From Elmis aenea (Eukaryota; Arthropoda; Insecta; Coleoptera; Elmidae), in assembly GCA_947652605.1 (NCBI GenBank), contig OX393577.1, positions 62,086,108 through 62,150,107 on the forward strand: a DNA stretch of 64,000 bases. The letters are read 5' to 3'. Every line of letters begins with the position of its first letter. Positions within the stretch are counted from its first letter, which is position 1. The translations under genes and the position numbers were made by a program. Below the pieces are notes generated by a model that saw only the letters and a program-made list of their open reading frames with translations, did no database searches and had not been told where the DNA came from. This document shows positions 11,396 through 23,403 of the stretch, in pieces.

Positions 11396-13379
11396 AATGA
11401 AATTATATTGTTGCTTTGCGAATTATTATAAATACCGGGCGGGGACAACCATTTAACTTAATATAAGGAAAACTGTTGGGCTTATGTTACGGCTTATATT
11501 ACTTTAAAGTTTTTAAAATATTTTAGCACAACTGCGACATGTATTAATTAATTTGTTTTTCTGTTGTGCTATTGAAATAATAAAATTAAGCCTATATTAA
11601 CTGTAACGAGATTTTGTTTGTTAATTTAAAATTCCGAGTTGTAAGTAATAAGTTGAAATTTTCAATTTATGCCTATAACTTTTCAAAACTTTGTCTAAGT
11701 AACATATTAAAATTTTTGCACAGCTGTATTAACAATTAAATTATCTTTAAAATATTGCCTCGCATGACTCATAGTCCATTCCATAGTACTAGTTAAAAAA
11801 TAAGAGATGGCAGCCCAGCCGAAAAACAAATGAATAAACACATATCGTAGTAGCCCCAAAAGATGTTTAATTGTTTATAATATAAGCTCACTAATAATCA
11901 TTATCCTAAGTATAACGGTTTAGTACTTACAGAGGTGCGAATACCAAACTGAGACACGCGGTATAAACTAGTTAATATGACCATCAGGTAATATTTTGGG
12001 CAATGAAAGAAATGTGATTACAAAGTTTAAAAAAATTATACTTACTCATGATTTTAAAAATTATAATTTATTGAAACTTGAAATTGTTAAATTAAAAAAA
12101 AAAACGCGTAAACAATGTATCAATTTAGGGTCTATTTTGATATTCCAATAGGTACTTTAAATTATAATTTTTTACTGATTTGGGCACTAATAAATCTTCC
12201 AATTTTACCAAAACCTTGTCAATTGCAATATTCAAAAATTGTAAAAGCTTCTTTCAATTTTGTGTATTTAAATTATTCATCTAGTTTGCAAAGGTCGACG
12301 CAAAAGAAATCAGCAATGGAATAATAAACCAAGCAGCGCAAAATATTGATTCACCATAACCTAATTTTCCAGCATCTAAAACAATCTACTACATAAAAAA
12401 CTTTTTTAGCTTCCAAACCTTGTTTAAGAAAACTGTTGAAAAAGGAAGGTGCAGTAAATTACATAACTCCATTCTATAAACGGGAAAGTTTCCCAGCTAG
12501 CAGCTTTCCGGTCAGGAGACACACGTACAGTTCTAGGACAGATGTACTTATTGGAGGGAACAGCAGGCTACTGTCAAGTCGTTTTGCCATTACAAGCATT
12601 CTTAGAGAGACAACGTGCACTTTTTGTTTTAGCTTGGGAAATGCAGCGCAATGCAATGTATTATCTTGGAGTTACTAGGAAAATCCATCAGAGACGATGT
12701 CATCCAGTAAATAATGTAGGTACGTTCCTTACATTGGCGATGAATAATTTATCGATTTACAGCGAAAGAGGTAAAGTGAAAATTATATATAAACAGTGCA
12801 CAACAACTATTGGATATATTGCATTTATAAAATTAAATAACTATCAATTAATTATTAAATGGTATATCCAAAACTTAATGTTAGTTCATGAATATATAGA
12901 TTAATAAAAAGCCTATCAATTTTTTTAAATAATGTTAGCAGTCTGAATTAATCGGACTTCGGATTAACGGATGCCTGATGTTTTTATAACGTAAAGATTC
13001 TACTATTTTATGTTGGAACTTGCCTTAGTTTAGGTTGCTGTGTTTGTCTATTATATTTGTTTTTGTTCAAGAAAACGTTATTGATTTATTTTTATGTATT
13101 TCTTGATACATGTGGGGTAATATATTTGCATACAGCTAAATGTATAGCTTTTAATGGAAATCTGATGTTATTGCCTTTCGAAAGGTATGAGTTATAATTA
13201 GCCTATAATCAAAATTTTAATTTGGATATTATTTTACTGACATAGATTTTAAGGAAAAGTTTTTTTTTTCTGAAATAAAAACCGCAGTGGAATATAATAA
13301 TTAACTACAAGGTTACATCTTTGCCAAATAAAATTATAGAATTTAATATAATATTTTAAAATAGGTAAAGTTTTAACTA
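11396..13379. other. AT-rich DNA, no gene seen
   Basis: An overlapping set of open frames at 12436-12904 lies in slightly less AT-rich sequence (about 12480-12720) but shows no motif, and both strands are open, which argues against coding. Nothing else was recognised. Confidence 0.45.
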
Positions 13380-13985
13380 AATATTGGGGGAGAATCCGGT
13401 AACCAAAGATAAGAAAGTGGAGAGAAAATATCTAAATGCAATGGCTACCAATACCTGCGTGTAAAAATTCAAGAGATTGGAACGAATGAAAAAGAAATTC
13501 GACAAAGAATATGACAAGGTAAAAGAGGTATCAAAAGGCTTAATGTAATATGGTGGAGTAAAAAATAACAAAAAAGAAGAAATACAACATAGATATACAA
13601 CACAATTATTAAGAGTCTAGTATGGAGGAGAAGCTTGGAGGTGGACAGAAGTTTATAAAAGAAGACTGGAAGCTCTGGAGATGGATGCTCTAAGAAATTC
13701 GTGTAGATGTCTAGATTAGATAGAATACCGAACACAAGAATTAAATACTTAATCGGATTGAGTGAAACTATAGTACAAGACGCAGAGAAACTACAACTAA
13801 TTTGGTACGAACATGTAAGAAGGATGGCAGACCATCGACTGCCTAAAATAACGCCTGAAAGGAAAAAACAAGAAGCAGGTAAGCCCAGAAAGTCGTAGAA
13901 CGAGGCCATTCAGAAAGCTATGAGCAAGAGAAATCTGCAAGAGAACCAGTGGTAGGATAGGATGGAGAAACATTTTAGGGATTCG
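13380..13985 (+). pseudogene. non-LTR reverse transcriptase C-terminal fragment
   Basis: Translating across frameshifts gives YQYLRVKIQEIGTNEKEI with RQRI, then GKRGIKRLNVIWWSK, then YGGEAWRWTEVYKRRLEALE and MDALRNSCR. A shift later it gives IPNTRIKYLIG, LQLIWYEHVRRMADHRLPK and a short tail AIQKAMSKRNLQENQW. These are the thumb and C-terminal motifs of the endonuclease-reverse transcriptase type. There are at least three frameshifts and internal stops. YADD is absent, so the copy is 5'-truncated. It ends close to a TACAGGG element. Confidence 0.75.
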
Positions 13986-14020
13986 ACAGCGCCAACAGAC
14001 GCTATCAAACTAATTTTATA

Positions 14021-14435
14021 TACAGGGTGACCCATTTCAAAGGAGATCACCCCTATAAAAAGCTTATTTATATTTAAACGATAAAGCATTTAAAAACATA
14101 CTTTGACACCCTATTTTAAAATTTCGTTTACACTTACAAAGCCTACTATGATTTTTTTTCAATGTCAATGTTGGCAAAATTGGTTTAGCATTTTTTAACT
14201 CTAAAATCTGACTACACACTACTGGACTCAGCGTGCCCTAAAATGGGTTTGTACCAAATTTTATGAAAAAGTATGCGAATATTACTAAAATCCAGTGTGG
14301 TATGAATTTTATTGAACTTTTTTTCATCAAATTCTCTTTAGACCGCGCACCATTTTTTCTCAAAAATAAATTTCCCTGAGAAATCCGTAATAAAAAGCTT
14401 TTTAATTTGATGCTTACTTTTCGAATGACGCTGTA
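14021..14435. mobile_element. TACAGGG-ended MITE, degenerate
   Basis: The left end is TACAGGGTGACCCATTTCAA. The right end is CTTTTCGAATGACGCTGTA, whose reverse complement (TACAGCGTCATTCGAAAAG) is a loose match. Both ends sit next to TA. No coding sequence. The class is one of the common insect short elements that end in TACAGGGT; the superfamily is uncertain. Confidence 0.45.
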
Positions 14436-17400
14436 TAATTATTTACATATTTTGTTAAAACTTAAGTTTGTTTACCTACTAAATAAATGAAATAATATAA
14501 AAATATTGTTCTGAAAAAACTGTAGGGTATATTTGTTGCTTCAATTTGTAAAAATAGGCTATAAAAACCTTAAAACGCAATTGAAATTCGAAAGTTTTCA
14601 TCATTTTGTTACAGAATAATGGTTTTATCGTAATTCAAACCCACTACTTTAACCAAACGAGTGATTAGCAAATATCATTTAGGGATATTTAATTCCACTA
14701 TTTAGAGGAGTACCACACATAGTTACAAATCATCAGTTAAACGAAATTTTCTGGCAATGGGTATTTACTAGGACAATACCGAGAATAAATCAATAGAAAC
14801 TGCACGAACAAATACCCATTTTATGGTTATAAAGCGTTTAAAAGCGAATGAACATTTTAAATGGTATATTGTAGGAGAGTACATCGTGCAGCTATAGTTG
14901 GAATAAAATATTAGCTTCCACTTTGTATTTACACTTGTATACCTTAATTTCGGTCAATTCTCGGCACTAAAAACAACCACTTAACCTCGGTCACATAAAT
15001 CTCCCCGGTTTTGCACGTACTGGCTAGGATTTAAGAATTTATATACTGCAGGGAGGTGTATCGTAGCCATTACTAGGTATAATTTTTACAAAACACAAAA
15101 ATATTCACGCGTTCATAAAGTAAAGGACAAAAATAGACCATAAAACTTCAGTCATTCTTTATTACAACGGTTGCTGCAGTTTTTAAATAACTCTACTTAC
15201 TTTAATTATTAAATTTAGTTTTATTTTCACAATGAAACGAACTTGTCATCGATTTAAACGAACAACATCCATATATTATTTTCCATGTTCGCCCCGACAG
15301 TACCAGGTGTTTACATCTCATCGTTTTGGTCTTATGGCAAAAAAACACAACGTCTAGTGAAAGTGCGCACACCCTTACAAGCAGCAATCAGTATTAGCCA
15401 CGATATGTCATGTCTATCAAGAACATACTTTAATTACTTACAGCGTGCTTTGTATGAATAATATATCTTGTCAGCAGGATAAAATCTTTTCGGTTGGGTA
15501 TTATGTTGGATAATAGAACGAATGTATTTTTTTTGTTTGTGAATGTAGCACAGCAAATGTCTTTTGTGTGATTTTTGCTTACCCATATTAATAACATACA
15601 AGTACAGCATTTACGAATCGTGAAATACAAATAGTTATTGTGTATACATAATCTTGGTGTTCATGTAAATCAAAAGCAAATTTATAAACTCGACGCTACA
15701 TTTAAGTAAACCAGTCGTCATAAAATTAAAAGATAACCATTACTTTCAGTTTAAGTGAATGTATCACACACAGGGTCCAATTAGGGTTTCTTATATTGGA
15801 TATTTCTGCTGATCTCGGGATCCCGGTAAGAGATAGGAATTCTATTCGTAATTTCCCAGGATCCCGGGATGTAACGAATTATTATTTTGAAGAAATTTTA
15901 CGAATAAGGAAGGGAGCCGTTACTAGTATGTGGAAATAGGAATAAAGTTTTTTCATACTTTAAAGTTAGTAACAACATTTATAATAAATTCTAAAATGGT
16001 ATGATAATATTACAAAGGTTCTAACAGAAAATATTTTTTTTTAAGTATCCCTGGATTTTCCCGGATAATAAGTATTTTCCGGTGAATAAAATAGGTTAAA
16101 ACGGACCGCGATCCTGGGAACATGACAGAGAAATCCTGCATGCAAAATAGTTGTGTAACAATGTTATTGTAAATAATTTTAAAGTTATTTCTCATATCCC
16201 TTAGCCCTAAGGTAAAATTAAAATTAAACTAAACAAGTTATTAAACATTTCATTTAATTAACATAATATTAATAACAACCTAAGCAAAGTTTTAAAATAA
16301 ATTACTCCATATTAGCGCTAATAAGTTCAAAACTTGAGTTTTATCACAACCCAAGCGATTTTCAGAAACATAATACTTTTTTTCTAAACATTTGCTAACT
16401 TAATTAAAATTTTAATGCAGAACTTTACAAATATCATAAAATAAGTCAAAAAAACCTAATGGTAAGACGTGTTTTACACTGTATTAAACAAATACACAAG
16501 ATAGCCAAGTGTATTATAAATTAAAATAAATACCAACACCAACATTTATGTGTGCAAAATGTTGCAAAAAATAACTAAACAAAGCAATTTTCCTATTAAC
16601 GATTTGTTGTTTTAATTTACTGAATACTTAAACTGTATAAACAGCATTGCCTTCGAAGACTTTAGGGGGAAAGTCGTATAAAAGTCATAAACGCTATGCA
16701 AATCTAGCTAATAAAAATAAAAACAATATGAAGGAAAGAATCGCATTCTATTCGGTACATATATGGATTTAAATTGCGCTGTACATTAGCGCATTTTCAT
16801 CACTGACTTAGCAAATCCAGGAAATGTCAATAACATGCTATTGCCTTCCTGTTCTTTTATACTAGCGACATGCGATTTGTTCATAAATTCTGCAAAAGGA
16901 AAACCACAATTGTCGTTGACATACGTACCCTACCTTAATGTGACCGTTTGTTGAGAAAAATTTGTAGAAAAGTAGTTTAACGCATTAATGTTTGATGGTA
17001 ATGATTAAATAACTTTGAAAACAAGTTGAACTGACACACTTTTTACATAGTCTCTTTAAGGCTAACAAATTTACCTTCAAATTTTAATGCTGACTTACTT
17101 CATCAGGTATTTTGTTACTAATCCTGTAGATAGCAACAAAGTTCATTATTTATTTAAGTAGCTATTTATTCCAATTTACATGAGTTACCTAAGAGCTATT
17201 CTAAAGAAAATAGCTTAAAACAATGCCACTTGTCTAGCCTTATCCTCTCTATCTCTGATTATGGATATCTTTATATTTATTTTATTCTACCGATTTAAAT
17301 TTTCTTTTAAAAAAATATTTTTTTCAAAAGTAAGTTAAGTGTTCTTCTAAGCTCCATTTAAAATATTTATTAGGATGTATTTTGTTGGATAAAATAAGTT

Positions 17401-18706
17401 ATAAAAACTAAATATGGGAAAAATATGCCCTAAATAGTGTGTAGAGCTATGCGTTGTGTCATACGACATAAGAGTTAGTTGAAAAATGACTGTATTAATT
17501 TAAAACAGTAAATATTCGTGTAGAACATGCATTAAATTAATACTTTCTTGTATATTGACAGTTACACAACAGTCATTAATTATTATAAAACTATAAGAAC
17601 TGTAGTCCCTGTAAATAATTTACGGTTTTTATTTTCCTGAATGTAAATTAGTCGAGAAAGTATTAACTTAGACGCCACGTATTATGCAAATTAAGTCTTT
17701 TTGTTTTACCAACGACATATGTATACAACAGTTTTTAAGAACTAAAAATAAAAAATTAACATAAAGAACAAATATATAAATGACAGCAAGTAAAAATAAT
17801 AATCAACAGTTTTTTTTGAAAATCAGTTTGTTTTTAGAGGATACTAAAGCGAAAGTACTGTTTAACTTACATATGGTTTGTAATTATGACACATAAATAA
17901 ATAACTAAAATTGTGTAGCTACGCCATCTCGTGAAGAAACTGCTGCAAATTTATTAATGTATAAATTACATATCGTCTGCATCGCTGTTCCCATGAAATG
18001 TGGACGAATTATTATTATTTTTTTCAAATTCTAAGATATATTTAGAGCTACGAGTTGGTTTTTATAATAACTGATAATAAAAAATTAAAAAAGATGATTT
18101 ATTGTTGAACACAACAGTGTAACATTTGTGTAAAATTTTCTGCATCACATTTACCCGCAAATACAAATATTAATATAGCTTAAATAAACTTTGTATATAA
18201 ATTAATGCAGTCTTTCTTAGACTATTTATTATTTTAGGTAACCTTATAATTTAGCATTATACGATCTTCCTTTACCTAGCCATAGATGTCTAAGAAAACT
18301 GAAGAAAATATAATAGAGGAACTTCCCTGAGGGTATTTGTACTTGTAGCTACATTTTTCATTCCATTTAGAGTTTTAGAATCCTTTGTTTGTATTGAATA
18401 CGAAATATCAAACATAACAGTAAATAGAAACAGAAATATATTTTGGAGACAGATTACATCGCGTTTAGCAAAACGCAAAAAAAAAATTAAAAGGAATTTA
18501 TTAAGGCTATAGACAACTGCTATTTAAGACAGATAAAACAATAAACAGACACCCAATTATTTGACAACTCTACAATGAATTATTGGGAATGATTTCTATT
18601 TATAAAGATCATTTAAATAAAAAAAGTGTTGTAGTTGGATCTTTATAGGTATATGAAGTTCCAAAACAGCATCTTAATGTCTGAATAAAATTAATTATTT
18701 AAATTA
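14436..18706. other. AT-rich DNA with one decayed GC-box repeat
   Basis: Mostly featureless. At about 15800-16140 several CCCGG/GGGATCCCGG motifs (CTCGGGATCCCGG at 15814, CCCAGGATCCCGGGATG at 15856, TTTTCCCGG at 16056) stand out from the AT background. They resemble the internal motifs of hAT-type MITEs, but no clear ends or target duplication were found. No gene was recognised. Confidence 0.4.
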
Positions 18707-19481
18707 TACAGGGTGTCCCAGATTACATATCCAGCATGGGGATCTTGCTTATTATAAACGATACAAGTTTGTTCAAATTAAATGAATTATTCCTTAGTAT
18801 CAGAGAAGTCACAATTTCACTATTGCAAAGTCAACTTTGCCCGTTTGACATGGCTAACTTAGAATAATATCGGTAAAATACGGTTTTTCTTGATTTTTAG
18901 TTATTTATTTAAATAGATACAACAAAAGATTTTCCTCTTTCTAAAAAGAAGAAAAAAAAAACACATTTCACTATTCCAAAGTCAACTTTGCCCGTTTAAT
19001 ACGTTTCATGGCTAACTTAGAATAATATCGGTAAAATACAGATTTTCTTGAGTTGCTAAGTTATTTATAAAAATTGATATAACATATGATATATCGTTAG
19101 AAAGAGAAAAAAAGCACATCAAACTATTCCAAAGCCAACTTAACGACCCATAAGAAAAATGAAGTTAGGGGTAATATCTCAAAAATGAAAAGTGATAAAA
19201 AAAATTTAAGATAATAGTTACATTTTGCATAAAAAAGTACCTCCAGAAAATACAAACGAAATCGGTTTAACAACTAAGACAAAAAAGTTTTGAGAGAAAA
19301 AAGAAATTCGACGTTTTCCTATTTTTTGCTATAACATCTGAACTACGAGGAATTTTGTACTAATAAAAATTTATTGTGGCTCCACTCATACTAAGGAATA
19401 ATTCATCTAATTTAAACAAACCTGTATCTCTGACAATAAGCAAGATCCCCATGCTGGAAATGTAATCTGGGCCACCCTGTA
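18707..19481. mobile_element. TACAGGGTGTCC-ended element with internal tandem repeats
   Basis: The left end is TACAGGGTGTCCCAGATTAC, followed by CAGCATGGGGATCTTGCTTA. The right end carries the inverse, TAAGCAAGATCCCCATGCTG, then CTGGGCCACCCTGTA. TIRs are about 48 bp and TA flanks both ends. Inside, a block of about 150 bp (TTCACTATTCCAAAGTCAAC, then GGCTAACTTAGAATAATATC) is repeated from 18811, again from 18961, and partly from 19117. Non-coding. A related right end lies at 33766-33811. Confidence 0.8.
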
Positions 19482-20175
19482 TAAAGAAATTAAATTTGCC
19501 AAAGCTTCCTCCCTAGGTACAAATTTATGGCACATAGATGATTACAACATCGATACTCGAGCAAAGTTTGTGATAGGGCACTAAAATATGAGCTAAGGTG
19601 ACATATTTGCCGCAAGTTTACCTCAGAACGAAATATTATTAACGCTTTAAAGTATATATAGCTGTAATGCAAATTGAAGTTTTAAGAGATGAGCAATATT
19701 CAGGAACTGGGGTAAGTAAACACTGATTTCAAGCACCGTTGAGCTATTTGAAAAGCAATCCAGACGGATGATATAGGCGAGCAGCTTTTGACGCGAGTTC
19801 GATACCCCATATCAAAAAACAAACGCCAATCAAATCTGCCTTCTTGATGTATGGTAACTTATTGGAGTTGGCATTATCGTTGCTTTTAAATTTCCTGACA
19901 AATTTGTATTGAAACTGTTTTAGAAAATGTGGAAATCAATGCTTTTTTAAATGAATAAATTCCTAATCTAACAACTGGATATACAAAAATAGTTTTATTA
20001 ATTAACACATAAAATCAATTAACAACGAAATTTATTACAAGCAAGTGCATACAATCAAATATATCAATAGATGATTCAAATTACATTTGTATTGGGTTTA
20101 ACTTAAATAAAAAACAATTTAACAAAAATATGTGCTAAAAAAGAGCAGCAGAATATATTTTTAACACTTTTTGTT
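19482..20175. other. no gene seen
   Basis: AT-rich with a slightly different patch at 19690-19810 that includes a Pol III B-box-like GTTCGATACC at 19796; see the rejected list. Nothing coding. Confidence 0.4.
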
Positions 20176-20300
20176 TACTTTTACTTACTTAATTCATGGC
20201 CTACTACCCTCACATTGTGGAGGAGTTGAGCTTTTATTTTTCTTTTGTTGGTGTCTTCCATATCTTTTTCCATTGAGTTTCCTCCGAGCACCTTGTTAAA
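20176..20300 (-). pseudogene. possible 3' tail of a non-LTR element
   Basis: The minus strand reads LTRCSEETQWKKIWKTPTKE before a stop, then a short untranslated stretch ending in an A-rich run toward 20160. The W-x-x-I-W tail and its position before an A-rich end resemble the last residues of RT elements of the type seen elsewhere in this window. The match is short and could be chance. Confidence 0.3.
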
Positions 20301-21690
20301 CCATTACAGACTATTTTGTGTACCCATACATAAAAAATAAGCTTTTCCCAACTTCTGTAGCTAATATACAAGAACTGGAACAAAGGATTGTTGAAGAATG
20401 TACAACCATAACGCCAGTAATGCAGCAAAATGCTTTTGATAGCAAGAGGCGCGTAGGCTTGTGCATTGGACAAGGCGGGGGACTATTATAACGGTAATTT
20501 TAATTTAGCTTTTGTTTTTGTTAAAAAAAAAACAACGGCAATAGTCTTTGATTTCATTATTAAACTGTTTTTGAATTATTTTATCTGTAGAATAATGACA
20601 TTTGCACATTATTGCAGATGATGTCAGTATGGGACGTAGCTTGACAAACTTTGAAAAAATTATTATAAAAGGATGATATAAGAATCTAAGAAGGCAGTTT
20701 GCCATTCCATGACCACCTTTGACCAAGATAATTTTTGATATAACGATACTAAAGTATTTTTAAGGTTTATACTTCACTAAAGGAATGTTTTATTTACTAT
20801 CTCATATGTATGTATATCGAGTGGCATATTATATGTTGCACCTTCACTTGCCAATATTATTATAAATAAAAGTTGTGATCTAAAGATAAACCACGCTATT
20901 TAAATGCCATTAACCTGCATTACAAAACTGAAACCTCTTTATCAGTGAATGAATCAAACAACAAAAGGGTTCATGCATATATAAACGTGTTGACAGTTTA
21001 AGGCTAACATATTCTACGTTTTTTGTAACGTAAAATAAATCAGCGTAATTTATGTTCTCCTATCGCATTCTTTCTTTTAAAAAAGGAAATTCTGCTGTTC
21101 GCAATTTGTAATTATCTAATAGCGCTTAAACGCAAGGCTATAGACGCATGGCTCCGATATTAGCTCGAATAAATCAATAAACACACTTTGGTATGACATG
21201 TACAGACAGGTCGATTTAATAATGTTACAATTGCGAGCACAATACGATAAATTACGCTTTTTAAAAATAAACGACGGCTACCATAATTTAACATTTCCTG
21301 ACCTCGCATGTGGAACGTTAATGTTAAGAATAAATTAAGTGAAGGTTTTGTATGTACCCGTATGTTCAGTACACGCCAGCAGCAGCGATTTTTAAAATCT
21401 TTGTTATACTCCCGGATTTGTGTGTTACTAACTGCATTAGTCACGTTGGCAGAAAAAATCTTGTGAAAATTTATTATGGTGCACAGAACTAGGAGGTACC
21501 ACCCTAATTTATCATCATGGTTCAACGTTCCTTTACTCTATGGTAGTAATATAGACGCAAAGGACAATCAGTTGCATTAAAAGTCATTTTAATATTCACT
21601 GTTCCAATGGATTTTAGTAATCTAACCCATTAACTGCCAAAATGTCACTTACAGCGAGTAACCCGGAGTTGCGTTGCCTAGTCCCCTAGT
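20301..21690. other. AT-rich DNA, no gene seen
   Basis: A 121-codon open frame at 21160-21525 (-) has no recognised motif. No repeats with clear ends were seen. Confidence 0.4.
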
Positions 21691-21865
21691 CAATGGGCGT
21701 TTACACAAAAAAATAAAACTTGATAAAATATTTTTTAAATGATAATCTGATCTATAAAGTTTATTCTCAACCACCAAAAATTTAAAAAAAATCGTCCAGT
21801 TGCGAGAAATAAATTTTTAAAATGCCCTTTATATTTCAAATTCTGAAACGCGCTGTGATTGGCCG

Positions 21866-21873
21866 TGACGTCA
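21866..21873. promoter_or_regulatory. CRE-like palindrome, left side of THAP element
   Basis: Full TGACGTCA palindrome, 159 bp inside the left TIR. Its neighbourhood (ATTGGCCG just before it, an inverted CCAAT box) looks promoter-like. It mirrors the right copy at 23396. Confidence 0.45.
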
Positions 21874-22053
21874 CTCTCCGCACAGTCCATGTGCAGCGGA
21901 CTAGTTCCTATGCATTGCATAATGACAAGTTGTTATAATATTTTAATATAATATGTTTTTTCTTTTATTAACTATGTATATTATTGCAATGTACGTAAAT
22001 TATTATTGTGACAAGTTCTACACCTTTTTGGGATATTCAGAACAAATAAAGAT

Positions 22054-22125
22054 TATTATTATTATTATGTTAGGCGCGAAGCGCGCGACGAAGACGCCGC
22101 AGGGGCGTACTTTGGCCGTCGATTG
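22054..22125. repeat. (TTA)n tail and GC-rich block inside THAP element
   Basis: 'AATAAAG' followed by a (TTA)n run at about 22046-22069 looks like the 3' tail of a non-LTR element or SINE. It abuts a GC-rich block (GGCGCGAAGCGCGCGACGAA from 22072) that contrasts sharply with the AT-rich surroundings. Origin of the GC-rich block unknown. Confidence 0.4.
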
Positions 22126-22610
22126 TAAATAATAAACGTAATCGAACAACAATTACAATTTATTATAATGAATTAAATACAAACAGTACTGCCTTTTAAC
22201 AGTATTAGCAAAAGAATGATCTCAAGCCAACCCCGAGACCCCTCAGGGTGGCTTCACAACATATCTTAAGCGTTTTTAACATAAACTAATATGACATTCC
22301 TGGACCAGGCATATTTGTGTTCAAATATTCTTTACGTATACAGTATTGCGAGAGGTTTTAACTAGTTGTTAGTTTAGTGTATATTTCATTATAAAACAAA
22401 GCAACTGTGTTAGTAAATTAATTATTTTGTAGAAATAATTCGATATTACTAAGGTCATTTAACAGGTGAAAATATGAACAAAAAGTATGTTTCAGTTTAT
22501 TGTTTAATAATAGGTGATTGTAAACATTAAAAAAATGTATCTACTACTCTTTTAGTCATAGCTATATCTAAAAAACTTACAAAATTAATCTTAATATATA
22601 TAATTTTTAG

Positions 22611-22653
22611 CCCTGAAGATGCCGATAAAATAACATCGGCGAAACATGTCGGA
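22611..22653 (+). ncRNA. hammerhead-ribozyme-like motif (Penelope type?)
   Basis: The sequence carries the hammerhead core in order: CTGAAGA (fits CUGANGA) at 22613-22619, a 6-bp stem GCCGAT/ATCGGC with an 8-nt loop, GAAA at 22641-22644, then CATGTC, which could form a minimal stem III and a GUC cleavage site. Flanking CC and GG, then T- and A-runs, could form stem I. Such minimal hammerheads are known in Penelope-like elements. One extra U before stem II departs from the consensus, so activity is doubtful. No Penelope protein was seen nearby. Confidence 0.4.
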
Positions 22654-23130
22654 TCTTTAAAAAAAAAAAGAATTTGCAACGAATAAACCTGTTTGAAAAC
22701 CAGCAGTTTTTCGTTTATTTAATAGTAGATAATGTTCAATTCAATGATTCTACTATATTAATTTACACTTATAAGTTTTGAATGTTATCAGTTTTATGCT
22801 TAGATCATATAAAAAAAGGTATATGGCTTTTTGTAAAACAAGCACTGTTAGTTCAGTATAAATATAATACAAATTTCATAAACGAAGCAACAGTGCTTTA
22901 AGACTAATCAGCATTTTTAATCAAACATAAACATGCACCAAATAGCATACTACAAATAAGTATTGTTTAAAACTGCAGTTTTTTTTTGTTGGAAAGTAAT
23001 AGGCTGCTTCATATTACATATTATTGCCATATGATTAATGCTTAATGCTAATGATAATGCTTAATGATAATGTTTTTCACTTTAGTGTATTTTTTTTGCA
23101 TAAATACTATTTAATATATTTTTTAGTTTA

Positions 23131-23329
23131 TTAAAATTTTAAATGGTCTTCGCAACAATATAATTTAGTTTTTTCGCTTACGTCGGAAATACAACGTCTT
23201 GCTGCATCAAACCATTTTTTTCTTTTGGTGGAATTTTCCGGAACAGCAAAAAACAATTTTTGTGGGTTTTTTTGTAGAAGTGGTCTTACATTCAGGCACA
23301 AAACACCACTTTCTTCTGTACGACGACAT
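23131..23329 (-). pseudogene. THAP zinc-finger domain, frameshifted
   Basis: From an ATG at 23329 the minus strand reads MSSYRRKWCFVPECKTTST, then after a run of seven A (23267-23273) the frame must slip by one to continue NPQKLFFAVPENSTKRKKWF, DAARRC and LYCCEDHLKF before a stop. The C-x4-C pair, the AVP motif, the central Trp and C-x2-H are the THAP (C2CH) DNA-binding signature. The full domain is about 65 residues. The stop comes right after C-E-D-H, where relatives continue, so a deletion probably cut it there. The one-base shift may be real or an assembly error. Confidence 0.65.
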
Positions 23330-23395
23330 GGTTGCGTTATATTTACAACAAGCACACACGTGTGATTTGCCTCATCGAGGAGTACGTACGGAGTG

Positions 23396-23403
23396 TGACG
23401 TCA
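23396..23403 (-). promoter_or_regulatory. CRE-like palindrome upstream of THAP start
   Basis: TGACGTCA lies 66 bp upstream of the THAP ATG on the minus strand and 158 bp inside the right TIR. It could be the core of the element's promoter. The left end carries a mirror copy. Confidence 0.45.

Noticed and set aside
12436..12904. Cluster of overlapping open frames on both strands
   Set aside because: No motif and no codon-level preference for one frame; probably a patch of less AT-rich DNA.
19690..19870. tRNA-derived SINE or tRNA gene (B-box-like GTTCGATACC, and TAGCTCAACGGTGC on the other strand resembling an A box)
   Set aside because: The two boxes are on opposite strands and no cloverleaf can be drawn, so a functional tRNA is excluded and a SINE is not demonstrable.
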